Source: JAPPHA01 sp963662705 (lineage in GTDB: Bacteria > Pseudomonadota > Alphaproteobacteria > Rhodobacterales > Rhodobacteraceae). Taken from it: 64,000 nt of DNA. The translations under genes and the position numbers were made by a program. The stretch covers positions 682,001 through 746,000 of the forward strand of contig OY759767.1 in NCBI GenBank assembly GCA_963662705.2. Reading direction: 5' to 3'. Shown in pieces: positions 55,721 through 64,000 of the stretch; positions within the stretch are counted from its first letter, which is position 1; each line of letters starts with the position of its first letter. The notes below the pieces were generated by a model. It did not search any database, was not told where the DNA came from, and was given only the letters and a program-made list of their open reading frames with translations.

Positions 55721-55896
55721 GACAGTCTCCCTTTTTCGCAACAGGGACTGTCGCCGCCATCTGACCGAATTGCAACACCTTGTGTCGAAGACACGGATTC
55801 CCACCACTTCTAGTGTTGCACTTCACAGTGGAACGGGGGTCACATAAATATAAGCCAATGTTATCGTTGTCTTTATCTCTAACTCAAACGTTAGAT

Positions 55897-56199
55897 CTAT
55901 AATCTATCCTTGATCAGTTCCTGCCACTGCCGGCTTGCATGCGAAATCATGTGCACGACAACGGTTTGCTGCTCTTGGTGAACTTCATAGACAACCACAT
56001 AATCCCCGAAAGGAAAGAACCTTACAGACCCACGCCGAACACCGCCCATAGGCACGACGCTCAGGGTCTTGATCGCCCTGTCCCGCAAATCCGTCACGAA
56101 GGAAATCGCACGGGCAGGGCTGTCTGCCGCGATATGATCCAGAATGTCATCAAGGTCCGCGTCCGCCAGGGATGTGAACACAACCCGGTAATTGTCCAT
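55897..56199 (-). CDS. parE: ParE/RelE-family toxin
   Basis: A 100-residue type II toxin. The pattern 'YRVVFTSLADADLDDILDHI' and 'FVTDLRDRAIKTL', then 'GGVRRGSVRFFPFGDYVVVYEV' in shape with C-terminal 'VVVHMISHASRQW', is typical of ParE, which poisons gyrase. It starts 20 bp after the ParD-like gene. Both genes are intact, in contrast to surrounding wrecks, as expected if loss of the antitoxin is harmful. Confidence 0.88.
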   Translation of the reverse strand: MDNYRVVFTSLADADLDDILDHIAADSPARAISFVTDLRDRAIKTLSVVPMGGVRRGSVRFFPFGDYVVVYEVHQEQQTVVVHMISHASRQWQELIKDRL

Positions 56200-56219
56200 G
56201 ATTGTCAGAGGCCGTGTCG

Positions 56220-56453
56220 TTAACGGAGACGTTCGATCTTCCCATCAAAGTAGGCGTCATCCGCTTCGGTCACATCTCCGGCAGACCATGCCTTGCGGGA
56301 CAACTCAAGACGCTGCTCGAATTCTCGCTGCCTTACAGACCGGATATGTCCTCGCAACGCCTCGCGGATCACTTCGCTGGCAGACGAATACTGGCCAGAA
56401 GCGACTTGCGCTTTCACAAAGTTTTCCAGTTCACTTGTCAGGGAAATATTCAT
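56220..56453 (-). CDS. parD: ParD-family antitoxin
   Basis: A 77-residue ribbon-helix-helix protein: 'MNISLTSELENFVKAQVASG' (beta strand plus helix), 'YSSASEVIREALR' (the conserved helix), and a charged toxin-binding tail. It neutralises ParE and represses its own operon. The inverted repeat at 56486-56521, just upstream, is the likely operator. Confidence 0.88.
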   Translation of the reverse strand: MNISLTSELENFVKAQVASGQYSSASEVIREALRGHIRSVRQREFEQRLELSRKAWSAGDVTEADDAYFDGKIERLR

Positions 56454-56485
56454 GCGGCTCTCGATCTCGAATTGTTAGATTTGCG

Positions 56486-56521
56486 ATAACAAAAATAACA
56501 AAGATTAGCAATTTTTGTTAT
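56486..56521 (-). promoter_or_regulatory. Inverted repeat upstream of parD (likely operator)
   Basis: ATAACAAAAAT (56486-56496) and its perfect complement ATTTTTGTTAT (56511-56521) separated by 14 bp, in the AT-rich region 33 bp before parD. Position and symmetry fit the binding site of a ParD-ParE repressor complex. Confidence 0.6.
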
Positions 56522-56774
56522 TTTTTGCTCTTTTCACAAAACAGAGAAACGGTCGCCGCCACAAAAAACAATCCATCGAACTGATGTGGAAAAAAATACA
56601 AAAAGGGAAATTGACCCGGGATATCCTGGGTAGGGGCACCCATTCCCCATGGGACGTGTCATCGGGAAAGGCACCCGGAAGGATTGTGGAGCATCTGAAG
56701 TTACGTCCGATAAGACGGAACTACCACTGACATTTACAACTACGACTGACTAATGATCAAATCAGCAGCAAATC
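56522..56774. other. AT-rich intergenic stretch
   Basis: About 250 bp upstream of the parD operator with no coding pattern; short A and T runs near 56513-56600. Base composition differs clearly from the GC-rich chromosome, consistent with acquired DNA. Confidence 0.4.
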
Positions 56775-57440
56775 CTAGCGTGGGTTGGTCCTGGTCAGTG
56801 CTCCGGGATCCATTTCGGTCGCCGTGCAGATGTCGTAGACGTCGCAGAAATCACGCGTCACGAACTCATCGTCGCTGCACATGCGCAGACGGAGTTTCCA
56901 CGCCAGGATTTCTCCGGTCGATTCGATAGGGATGTCCCAGTCCGATTCGCAGGAGCCGGCAGGCGCAGGAATCAGATTCGGCGGCGGGGTGGCGACGCAG
57001 AATTCACCCTCGGGATAAATGCCAGTCAGCCAGCCGTAGCTGACGTCAAGGTGCTGTGCTGCTGCCTCTTCGAGAGCGGCGTACAGCCTGTCCCTTGTGC
57101 AGGAGAAATCTAGCCATCGAGTGTGATGTCGATGCCGTTGCCGGTCCTGTGGTTCCAACGCGCAGCAGGCGCGGCCCCGCGTCCGATGGCAAACCCGTTA
57201 GGCCCCCGGATTTCGAGCATGACCGGCGCAAGACGTCGAAGCACGCTCCGCGCAGATTCCGGGATCCGGTGCCGAGGGACGGTTTCCGTCGAAGATCCCA
57301 GATCGGACCAGAATGAAAACATATTCCGCTCAAACTTCACCATGGTTCTCCACGAGCCAAAATTCGCTGGGCTCATGGTCTTCGTCAACTGCCAGCCGAT
57401 AGTCCTCAGGAACATTCTTTTGTTCTGACTGAGTTGTGTG
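56775..57440 (-). pseudogene. Unidentified protein remnant with one frameshift
   Basis: Two frames join sensibly. An upstream part 'MFSFWSDLGSST', 'SARSVLRRLAPVMLEIRGPN' and 'GRGAAPAARWNHRTGNGIDI' stops at TAG near 57112; the adjoining frame continues 'FSCTRDRLYAALEEAAAQHL', 'VSYGWLTGIYPEGEFCVATP' and 'TRDFCDVYDICTATEMDPG' to 56775. The amino-acid make-up (balanced, several Cys and aromatic residues) is protein-like, unlike the random frames nearby. I do not recognise the family. The upstream end is probably cut by the ISAs1-type element. Confidence 0.4.
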
Positions 57441-57663
57441 AGGTGATGGAGATTTTGCCTTGAGCCGGCATTCAAGCTGGATCCGGCCGTGACATTGTTT
57501 GTCATTTGCGTGGTCTGGGGAATGTTCGCTTGCCGTGGACGGCTGTCATGGCTCTGCCCGGGTCCGCTGATGGGGTTTTCGGTCCTGTCGGGCACAGGTG
57601 TTCGCACCGCGCCGCTCGACGGCGCGTCCGGGCGCTTTCTGCTCCAGGTTTGGGTCTGCGGGA

Positions 57664-59460
57664 TTATGCGGTTGGCGCGATCAGGATCGCGTCGAGGGCC
57701 TCCTGCGCCCGTGCGGCATAATGGCGATTGGCCTCGGGCATGAAACGGAAGCGGCCGCCACAGCGCACGATGGCGATGGCCGCGTTGGTCAGGCAGGCGA
57801 GATTGCGTGGCATGTGCCGCACATACGCCCGGCATCGGTCTTCGTCGTAGGTGAAGTCTCGAACGTAGTGGACCCGGTTCTCGATGTGCCAGTGGTTGCG
57901 CACCAGGGCCAGCAATTCCTCGGGTCCGGCGCGCGCGGCGTCGAGCGAGGTCAGGCTCCAGATCACTTCGGTGCTGCGCGCGCCGGTCTTGATGACCTCA
58001 CGCTCGCGCGCGATGCACAGTGCCTGCTGGCGCCCGTGGAGAGCGGCGTATCCGTCCCATTCGGCGCCGGAGAGGTCGACGACGGCACAGCGGCGTCGCT
58101 CGATCCGGCCATGGCCCTTGTCGATGGTTTCGTGCCAGGGCGCGTTGGTGAAGTCGATCGCCTTGAGCTCGTTGTGGATGGTTTCCTGGTTGTCCTTGAT
58201 GGCGCTGAGCACATAATCGGCATCGCTCTCGAGCAGGTAACGCGCGGTCTCGTGCTGGGCATGCATCGCGTCGAGGGTGACGGTGCGCCCGGCGAGACCG
58301 AGCCCGCTGGTGAGTTTGCGCACGGCCGGGATTTCGTTGCTCCTGGCATCGACCTCGACCTGCTTGAGGACCAGTCCGGTCCCGTGCTCGACCGCGGCGA
58401 CCATCATGCGCCGTCCGTCTTCGGTCTGCTTCGAGGCGCCCCGGATGTCCTTTCCGTCCATGGCCACGGGGGCATGTGCGTCGCCGTGCTGGGCGGTCCA
58501 TTGGCTGATGGCGTTGTCCAGCGTGTCGGGCGGCAGCTGAGCGAGGATGGTGTGGAAGGTGGTGGTGGTCGGCGCGGTGTAGCGTTGCTTGCTCTCGCTC
58601 CAGAACGCGCCCACGGCCTCGAGTTGCTCCTGCGCGAGCAGGGCGGCGAACTGGGCGAAGGCGGTCACGCCGCGGTAGCCGGCAAGCCGGGCCGCGACCG
58701 CGATCGCCAGAATGGTCCTGAGCGGATAACGCTTGCCCCGGGCATGGCGGCACTCGGGCACGTCGCCCAGGCATTCGAACAGGCTGCGCAGCCGCGGCGT
58801 CGCCATCGGTTCGCCGTGTTGCCCGGCCCCCCAGTGTGGCGGTGTCTCGCTCCGGCCCAGCGCCTCTGTGGCGCCCTCTGTCAGTTCGTACACGAAGATC
58901 TCCTTGGGTTGGCCGTGATGGCGCCAGCGCGCCGCGCCGCCGGGTTCGCGGGCAAAGCCGCGCGTGAAGCCCAGGGAGCGCCAGTTCGACGCGCGGTAGC
59001 AGGTCCCGGCAAAGAGCGCCGGGTCCACGAAGGTTTCCGCCAGAAACACCGGAAAGCCGTGAACCGCCTGCATGTCCGCAGACAGCCGCCGCAGGCTCAG
59101 CCCCAGAACCCGCGAGGCCAGGTTGCGCACCCGTTCAGGCGTGAGGATGACGAAACGGGAATTGTTGGCGATCAGGTGCAGACGACGGAACTGCTGCTCG
59201 GACGTCCAGCCGATCCAGCGGTCGCGCGCAGCCAGCTTGAAGGCGCCGGATTGCCAGCCGATCAGTGCGAGCCAGGTCTCACCATGCACCGCGACATGGC
59301 GCAGGCCCTTGCCGAACACGCCATGGAACGACAGGTAATGGTGCTCCTCCACCAAACGGTCCCAGCGCCGGTGCTCCCGATCACCCCAGGTCGGGCGCAC
59401 CGAAACAGAACGCAAGTCAATCAACGAATCAGGGGCCGGCAGCGTCTCCATGACCCGCAC
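57664..59460 (-). CDS. ISAs1-family transposase with N-terminal DruA-like (DUF4338) domain
   Basis: A 598-residue protein with two parts. Residues about 25-200 match DUF4338, the domain of Druantia protein DruA: 'LVEEHHYLSFHGVFGKGLRH', 'RDRWIGWTSEQQFRRLHLIA', 'NNSRFVILTPERVRNLASRV' and 'ETFVDPALFAGTCYRASNWR'. Residues about 225-590 are an ISAs1-type DDE transposase: 'FECLGDVPECRHARGKRYPL', 'APVAMDGKDIRGAS' (first Asp), 'VTLDAMHAQHETA' (second Asp) and 'VRNHWHIENRVHYVRDFTYD' (Glu region). The frame is intact, so the element may be mobile. Terminal repeats could not be fixed by eye. Confidence 0.88.
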   Translation of the reverse strand: MRVMETLPAPDSLIDLRSVSVRPTWGDREHRRWDRLVEEHHYLSFHGVFGKGLRHVAVHGETWLALIGWQSGAFKLAARDRWIGWTSEQQFRRLHLIANNSRFVILTPERVRNLASRVLGLSLRRLSADMQAVHGFPVFLAETFVDPALFAGTCYRASNWRSLGFTRGFAREPGGAARWRHHGQPKEIFVYELTEGATEALGRSETPPHWGAGQHGEPMATPRLRSLFECLGDVPECRHARGKRYPLRTILAIAVAARLAGYRGVTAFAQFAALLAQEQLEAVGAFWSESKQRYTAPTTTTFHTILAQLPPDTLDNAISQWTAQHGDAHAPVAMDGKDIRGASKQTEDGRRMMVAAVEHGTGLVLKQVEVDARSNEIPAVRKLTSGLGLAGRTVTLDAMHAQHETARYLLESDADYVLSAIKDNQETIHNELKAIDFTNAPWHETIDKGHGRIERRRCAVVDLSGAEWDGYAALHGRQQALCIAREREVIKTGARSTEVIWSLTSLDAARAGPEELLALVRNHWHIENRVHYVRDFTYDEDRCRAYVRHMPRNLACLTNAAIAIVRCGGRFRFMPEANRHYAARAQEALDAILIAPTA

Positions 59461-59734
59461 TGTGCCATAGCGAAAACAGAATGGCCAGTACCTATATCAG
59501 GCCAAACCCATCACCTTGCGAACAAAAGAATAGCCCTGCGATAGTCCTCTGTCAAACCGCTGACTGCTTTTCGAAGAGCGCCGGCGGGAGTGTCGTGGAA
59601 TGGCAGGCTCGTGCGGTACGGGATTGGCTGCAAGGGTGCCTTTATCGCACGGCTGAAAGAGTATTCCGTTCTATCGCCAGCCATATGCCGCCCAAGTTCG
59701 ATCGTCACAAGCGTCTCCAGCGTACCAATTCTGA
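59461..59734. other. Non-coding flank of the ISAs1-type element
   Basis: About 270 bp between the transposase start and the resolvase stub; probably contains the right end of the element. No gene seen. Confidence 0.35.
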
Positions 59735-59845
59735 TTGCAGATAATTTCGGGTTACGCGCGAATCTCGGCACTAGACCAGATTCCAGACCTCCAGATGGCG
59801 GCGCTACGCGAGGCTGGCTGCGAGCGAACGTTCACCGGTACCCAA
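59735..59845 (+). pseudogene. Serine recombinase (resolvase/invertase), N-terminal stub
   Basis: About 35 residues, 'ISGYARISALDQIPDLQMAA' then 'LREAGCERTFTG', match the N-terminus of Tn3-type resolvases ('GYARVST.DQN.D.Q..AL..AGCERIF.D'). The catalytic Ser is replaced here by Ala-Leu in 'ARISALDQ'. After that the frame carries no recombinase pattern. A leftover of a transposon. Confidence 0.6.
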
Positions 59846-59935
59846 CAACCCTGGCCAGACGCTCATGGCCGTCTCGCACCAGGAACCGGAACCTCGGGCG
59901 GCGGCGGCGTCCACGCCTATCGATTTGCCAAGGGG

Positions 59936-62431
59936 CTAAGCGATCTTCCGCTTGGCAACAAACTCCCGATAAGGCGAAAATGCGGCCGCGACTCGCTCGA
60001 CGGTGAGGCCGAAGTCTTCAAGGCTGTATCGATGAGGCGGCTCCCGGCGACGTTGTTCGGCCTGCCGTTCGAGCCAGTTCTCGATTTCGGCCGCTGCCAC
60101 CGGGTCGAGCCGCCAGTCAAGGCGTTCGTAGATGGCGTTCACCACCGCTGTCGGGTTCTCGACCAGATCGCGGTAGCTCACATCGACCCAGCGCGACTCG
60201 AGCTCGGGGCGTGATGCCCGAAACCGCATCGCCTCGTTTAGCATGCCGCTCATCAGATCCATTTGCTCGGCACCGGTTTCGTGCCCCGGGCGTGGTTCCA
60301 GGGAGACGGAGCGTATCCGGTCCACCAGGCTGTTCCACGACCCCATGAACTGCGCGGGCTCGCGATGGGTCTGGATGAAAATCGCATCCGGGTAGTTCGC
60401 GAGCAGCGCCTCCAACTCCATGAGATGGAAAGGCATCTTGAGCAGCCAGACCCTCGGGGCATCGCGTTCGCGTTGCCGGCGCTGCCAGGTGAAATGACGC
60501 ATGACGCGATGGTGATAGGCGTAGGCATTGCCGGAACCGGTAGCGGCAAGCCAGCGCCGGTAGTCTGGCACGTAGAACGCGACGGCGTTGACCCAGGATG
60601 CGAAGGATTGCCTCAGGATCGGGAAGTCCTCCTCGGGCTGGTCGATATCGATGTGGTGCACGTCGGCGAACTGTTCAACGACCCGGATGGATTCCAGCAC
60701 CTCCTTCACGTGAGCCCGGCGCGGGTCGCGAGCAGTGCGCGCCACGCTACCGTACTCCCCGCTTGCTAGGACCGGTTCCGCCAATTCGTAGCGTCGAAGC
60801 GTCCAGAACCTTCGATCGCACGCCATCAAGCGGTGCAGAAACGTGGTACCGGTTCGGTTGATCCCGACGATGAACACCGGACGCACGATCTCCTCGCGTT
60901 CGATCTCGGGGTGCTGCTGCCACTCCCGTGCAAGCGCCGCATTGTTGCGAAGCTGGCGGTTCAGTTCGTAGACGACGTGTGGTCGTCTCTCCTCAAGCAG
61001 TCCGGCCTGTGGTGCGTTCAGTGCTTCCACAAGCCGCTGGAATCCTTCACGCATCCACGCGGGAAACGTGAGGTCGAAGGGAACGCCGACGTGTTCGGCG
61101 TAGCCCTCGGCCTGCACCATCAGGCGGTTGAAATCCAGACAGGCTTTCGGCACTGGATAGGGCCATCCATCGCCTTGGCGCCGTATCCAGTCGTAAGAAC
61201 GCGAATGCCGGAGCAGCAGTGCCGGCCACCGGACGGGAAAAGGACAGTCGTCACGAATTGCGCGATCGTCGACCGGGGCAACGCCGCGAGCCTCGTTTCG
61301 TGCGAACCAGTACGGCGCGAAGAAATCGAGCAGGGTCCACAGCCCGTGCAGCGGAGAGCGCTCTCCAAGCGCCTGGCAGGCATGCCTGAACGTTTCGTAA
61401 GGAACGTCACGCAAGTACAGTCCGAAGTCAGCCGGCTCGAAATCGTCATGCGGAGGTTGCGGATCGCAGCAATGGTAGATCGTGAAACGCCGTTTGGGAT
61501 TCACCGAGATTGCGGCGCATATCTTTGAGAGCGTATCCACGGGCTCGGCATAGCTCTGAATGGAGAAGCCGGAGGGAGCCATTTCGACCTGTATCGCCGC
61601 GAAGTAGATTGAGAGCGAGATCGCGCTCGCTTGCGTGTATCCCGTGCTGGACATCCCTGTCTGCGGCAAGCGAAAAATCGCCACCGGAAGTCCGGCCGCG
61701 TTCGCGAAGAGCAGGACCTGCTCGGAAACGAGCTTGCTCCACGGGTATCCAATGAATCCGGGCGGCAACAGCCTCTTCATGGCTGCCAGGTCGGGCTGCA
61801 TGTGATCCTCGATGCGTCGGTGGCTGAATTCCTTCGAAAAATTGCAGAAGTACTCGGGAAAAACGCCCATCGTGGAAGCGTAAAAAACGTGCTTGAAACG
61901 GGTTCGCAGGCACAACGCGAGCACGTTGCGAAGGCTGGACGCGTTCACCGTGCGTATCGAAGAGTAGGACGATACGAGGGAGAGGTCGGCGGCGAGGTGG
62001 TAGACCGCGTCGATGCGCCGGCACAGGTCGTCGAATTCCGCGCCGCCCAAGCCGAACTGATCCGTGCAAATGTCCCCGACCGCGATGCGGATGCGCGACC
62101 CCAATGCGTCCTCCCAGATGTCGGCGTGCTCCAGGGCGGCGCGTATCCGCGCGAAGCCAAGCTCGACGTTTTCCGCGCGGACCAGGCAATGCACGATGAG
62201 GTCTTCGTTTTGCCACAGGAGTTCGCGCAACAGAAAGCGGCCCACGAACCCGGTGGCGCCGGTCAGCAGCACCTCCCGGAATTCGTTCGCCGGTACCGGT
62301 TCGGCGGGCGATTCCTCCGTGATGGTGGAGTGAACGAATTTGCGCAAGCTGTCGACATCACCGTGGCACTGCACCGGCATGCGACCCACAAGAGAGGGCA
62401 CCGCGCGGGAAGCGGAGAAAATTTCGGCCAT
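59936..62431 (-). CDS. Thioester reductase-sulfotransferase fusion
   Basis: An 831-residue two-domain enzyme. Residues about 50-400 are an NADPH-dependent thioester reductase of the kind that releases chains from PKS/NRPS carriers: 'EVLLTGATGFVGRFLLRELL', 'VYHLAADLSLVSSYSSIRTV', 'VFYASTMGVFPE', and YxxxK in 'GYPWSKLVSEQVL'. Residues about 500-760 are a PAPS-dependent sulfotransferase: 5'-phosphosulfate loop 'PVFIVGINRTGTTFLHRLMA', and 3'-phosphate region 'IQTHREPAQFMGSWNSLVDR'. It follows the PKS gene on the same strand (285-bp gap). Likely role: reductive off-loading of the polyketide followed by sulfation of the resulting alcohol, or, as in curacin-type systems, sulfation to aid further chemistry (inference). 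Confidence 0.82.
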   Translation of the reverse strand: MAEIFSASRAVPSLVGRMPVQCHGDVDSLRKFVHSTITEESPAEPVPANEFREVLLTGATGFVGRFLLRELLWQNEDLIVHCLVRAENVELGFARIRAALEHADIWEDALGSRIRIAVGDICTDQFGLGGAEFDDLCRRIDAVYHLAADLSLVSSYSSIRTVNASSLRNVLALCLRTRFKHVFYASTMGVFPEYFCNFSKEFSHRRIEDHMQPDLAAMKRLLPPGFIGYPWSKLVSEQVLLFANAAGLPVAIFRLPQTGMSSTGYTQASAISLSIYFAAIQVEMAPSGFSIQSYAEPVDTLSKICAAISVNPKRRFTIYHCCDPQPPHDDFEPADFGLYLRDVPYETFRHACQALGERSPLHGLWTLLDFFAPYWFARNEARGVAPVDDRAIRDDCPFPVRWPALLLRHSRSYDWIRRQGDGWPYPVPKACLDFNRLMVQAEGYAEHVGVPFDLTFPAWMREGFQRLVEALNAPQAGLLEERRPHVVYELNRQLRNNAALAREWQQHPEIEREEIVRPVFIVGINRTGTTFLHRLMACDRRFWTLRRYELAEPVLASGEYGSVARTARDPRRAHVKEVLESIRVVEQFADVHHIDIDQPEEDFPILRQSFASWVNAVAFYVPDYRRWLAATGSGNAYAYHHRVMRHFTWQRRQRERDAPRVWLLKMPFHLMELEALLANYPDAIFIQTHREPAQFMGSWNSLVDRIRSVSLEPRPGHETGAEQMDLMSGMLNEAMRFRASRPELESRWVDVSYRDLVENPTAVVNAIYERLDWRLDPVAAAEIENWLERQAEQRRREPPHRYSLEDFGLTVERVAAAFSPYREFVAKRKIA

Positions 62432-62715
62432 CTCGTATCTCGCTCGCTATTGAGGGACGCCGAACCTGAGCCCGTTCCGCGGCCGCGTGCGGGGCTGCCA
62501 GTGTGCAGGCCGGAAACTGAACACAACGGGAGCGCTCGGGTCGGTAGAATCATGGGTGTGACGCCGCGGAGGAAGCCATGTCTGACCCATGAGCGCCACC
62601 TTCCTGACAAACTGCCGTATGGACGCATGCAGCGGTCTGTTACGCGCGGGTGTCCTGGTCGGTCGTGAATCTGGGCAGGGATCGAGAATGGTCAGGACTC
62701 CGGCGTCGTTCCGTT

Positions 62716-64000
62716 TCAGTCTGCACCGAGCGCCGGCGGAAAGTGATCTTCCAGGACGTTTGCGAATTCCGACGGCCTTCGGCGTCCACGAAGCCACCCG
62801 GCGAGAGGAGCATCCGCGCTCGTCTCCGCATCGGTCTCGCCTTCCACGTCGTCGGGCTGTTCGGCTTTGTGGACGATCGCGTGCGCCAAGGACTGGCAGG
62901 TGGCCGTGGTCATTAGTTCCAGAGCGCTGACCTGGAAGTTGAACCGATTCTGAAGAAACGCAACGAGCTCGGCAACCGAGATCGAATTGAATCCGAAACT
63001 CGCCAACGGCTCGTCCACATCGCCTTCATCGTGGCCGCATAGCTCGGCGACCTTTCCGGCAATCTGCGTGGTCACCGTCTCGAGCGTGAGCCGGTCGTCG
63101 GAATGACCTTGGAAGGCATCGCGGTTGCTCATCAGGCGACCGATGCGCATGTAGTCTGCAGAGTCGACCGTCAACGGAACCCGCTTGAATAGCGCAGTCA
63201 CCAGGTGGTCGCTTTCGAACAGCCTGCGTAGGGCGTAGTCGAGGTTGGTGATTGCAAAGTGAATGCTCACCGGGGGCATGCCGGCCATCCTCAGCATGCG
63301 CAGGACGTGGTGGTTTCGCGAGGCCATGCCGACTTCGGCAACCGCCGCGATGTTGTAGGACAGCGCCGGCAAACCTTGTCCGCGGCGCCAGACCGCGAGT
63401 CCGTCGAGGTAGGCGCTGGCGGCACTGTAATTGATCTGTCCTGGATTGCCGAAGGTCGAGGCAGTGGACGAGGCCATGACGAAGACGTCGAGCGGATGCC
63501 CGGCGGTCGCCCGGTGAAGATTCAGCGCGCCAGTAGCCTTGGGCGCGAATACCATCTCGACGGATTCCCGCGACATGGTGCCGAGCAGACGATCATCAAG
63601 AACACCGGCGAGGTGAAAGACGCCCTTTAGCGACCGGCGCAGGCCGGCGACGCAGCGCTCGACGTCCGCCGCAACGGCGACATCGCCCGCTACGATGTCG
63701 ATTTCGCACTCCAGGGCCAAGTGTTGCAGCGATGTCGAGTCGCGCACCCAGTCGGCACTGCGGCGACGCTCGGGATCCCGATCCATCAAGGTGAGATGGC
63801 GGGCTCCGACGGATATGAGATAAGGCAGAAGGCACAGGCCGAATCCGCCGAGGCCACCGGACACGAGATAGGTTGCATCGGGGTCGAGCATTGGGCGCCG
63901 ATCGACGATCGGGAATTCCGGATCAACACGGGCCCGCGGGGCACTGAGTACCAGCTTCCCCTGATGCTTGCCGCTGGTCATCAGGCGCAGGGCCTTTGCG
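62716..64000 (-). CDS. Type I polyketide synthase, C-terminal part (ER end-KR-ACP), runs off the window
   Basis: The frame is open to the window edge, so this is only the C-terminal ~428 residues of a large multidomain PKS. The first residues 'ALRLMTSGKHQGKLVLSA' are the end of an enoyl-reductase domain. Then comes a ketoreductase: NADPH site 'YLVSGGLGGFGLCLLPYL', 'VFHLAGVLDDRLLGTMSRES', catalytic Ser in 'FVMASSTASTFG', Tyr in 'GQINYSAASAYLDGLA'. Finally an acyl carrier protein with phosphopantetheine Ser in 'LASFGFNSISVAELVAFLQN' (NSI in place of the usual DSL). It acts in the cytosol; no thioesterase follows, and the next gene is the probable release enzyme. Confidence 0.9.
   Translation of the reverse strand, partial: AKALRLMTSGKHQGKLVLSAPRARVDPEFPIVDRRPMLDPDATYLVSGGLGGFGLCLLPYLISVGARHLTLMDRDPERRRSADWVRDSTSLQHLALECEIDIVAGDVAVAADVERCVAGLRRSLKGVFHLAGVLDDRLLGTMSRESVEMVFAPKATGALNLHRATAGHPLDVFVMASSTASTFGNPGQINYSAASAYLDGLAVWRRGQGLPALSYNIAAVAEVGMASRNHHVLRMLRMAGMPPVSIHFAITNLDYALRRLFESDHLVTALFKRVPLTVDSADYMRIGRLMSNRDAFQGHSDDRLTLETVTTQIAGKVAELCGHDEGDVDEPLASFGFNSISVAELVAFLQNRFNFQVSALELMTTATCQSLAHAIVHKAEQPDDVEGETDAETSADAPLAGWLRGRRRPSEFANVLEDHFPPALGAD

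Larger units (their letters stand above)
54458..55833 (-). mobile_element. IS30-family insertion sequence
   Basis: An intact IS30 transposase gene (54755-55720) bounded by imperfect inverted repeats: TTCCAGTCCGAAGCGCAAC at 54458-54476 and the reverse complement of 55815-55833 (TTCCACTGTGAAGTGCAAC), 15 of 19 matching. The 1.38-kb length is larger than most IS30 members because about 280 bp with palindromes follow the transposase stop. Borders are my estimate; I see no convincing target duplication. Confidence 0.65.

Noticed and set aside
54452..55810. CACCACTTC occurring at 54452-54460 and 55802-55810, a possible 9-bp target duplication for IS30
   Set aside because: IS30 elements make 2-4 bp duplications, and these copies fall inside the best inverted-repeat borders; probably coincidence.
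57598..59544. 648-codon plus-strand frame over the ISAs1-type transposase
   Set aside because: Antisense shadow; the minus strand encodes complete DruA-like and DDE transposase motifs.

Overview
The window looks like a chromosome (or chromid) segment of an alphaproteobacterium, GC rich and probably near Rhodobacterales or Rhodospirillales. Pointers are a complete general L-amino-acid ABC operon (aapJQMP), Ugp/Mal-type ABC operons, a sulfolactate dehydrogenase/sulfopyruvate decarboxylase set (slcC-comDE type), an N-methylglutamate-synthase-like trio (mgsABC/glxBCD) and a RutR-like TetR regulator. Coding density is low for a bacterium. Several loci are visibly decaying through internal deletions, frameshifts and nonsense codons, so the genome seems to be under erosion, as in some host-associated or niche-restricted lineages. 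The lifestyle is my inference.

Layout. 0-0.45 kb: possible transposase tail. 0.58-6.96 kb (minus): Ugp/Mal-like ABC operon (ATPase, two permeases, binding protein), then a GpdQ/CpdA-like metallophosphoesterase and a polyol-type SDR. 7.5-13.6 kb (plus): amide/ring-nitrogen catabolic cluster (creatininase-family enzyme, cytosine-deaminase-like amidohydrolase, FAD oxidase, RutR-like regulator, RidA). Its nitrate/HMP-type ABC transporter survives only as a collapsed ATPase-permease ORF and a stub of the binding protein. 13.7-15.3 kb (minus): flavodoxin-fold oxidoreductase and an AceE/transketolase-like pseudogene lacking its middle. 15.4-25.05 kb (plus): second Mal-type ABC cluster with a NIF3-family protein, a signal-less NMT1/THI5-like protein and a class III aminotransferase. 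25.5-27.2 kb (minus): a methyltransferase-HNH fusion, a defence candidate. 27.6-28.8 kb: TetA-type MFS pump.

28.98-33.67 kb: a DUF3604 gene with many disruptions, split by a 2,402-bp element with perfect 22-bp terminal inverted repeats and a 9-bp target duplication. The element keeps only the tail of an ISKra4-family transposase and carries a class II Fic gene behind a promoter overlapped by 24-bp tandem repeats. I consider this the most interesting structure in the window.

34.06-38.66 kb: aapJQMP. 38.85-41.7 kb (minus): SixA-like phosphatase, Fe-S protein, sterol-desaturase-family hydroxylase and argB. 41.97-43.96 kb (minus): sulfopyruvate decarboxylase subunits and sulfolactate dehydrogenase. 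44.3-52.4 kb (plus): periplasmic Cu/Zn SOD, SDR, nucleoside hydrolase, FemAB-like GNAT, glycerophosphodiesterase and the mgsABC-like trio. 52.45-59.9 kb: tRNA-Gln and a scrapyard of mobile DNA (integrase stub, broken HigA-like antitoxin, parA operon with a stop codon in the Walker A motif, IS30 with nested palindromes, intact ParDE, ISAs1-type transposase with a DruA-like N-terminus, resolvase stub). 59.94-64 kb (minus): the end of a type I PKS (ER end-KR-ACP, running off the window) followed by a thioester reductase-sulfotransferase fusion, probably the chain-release enzyme.
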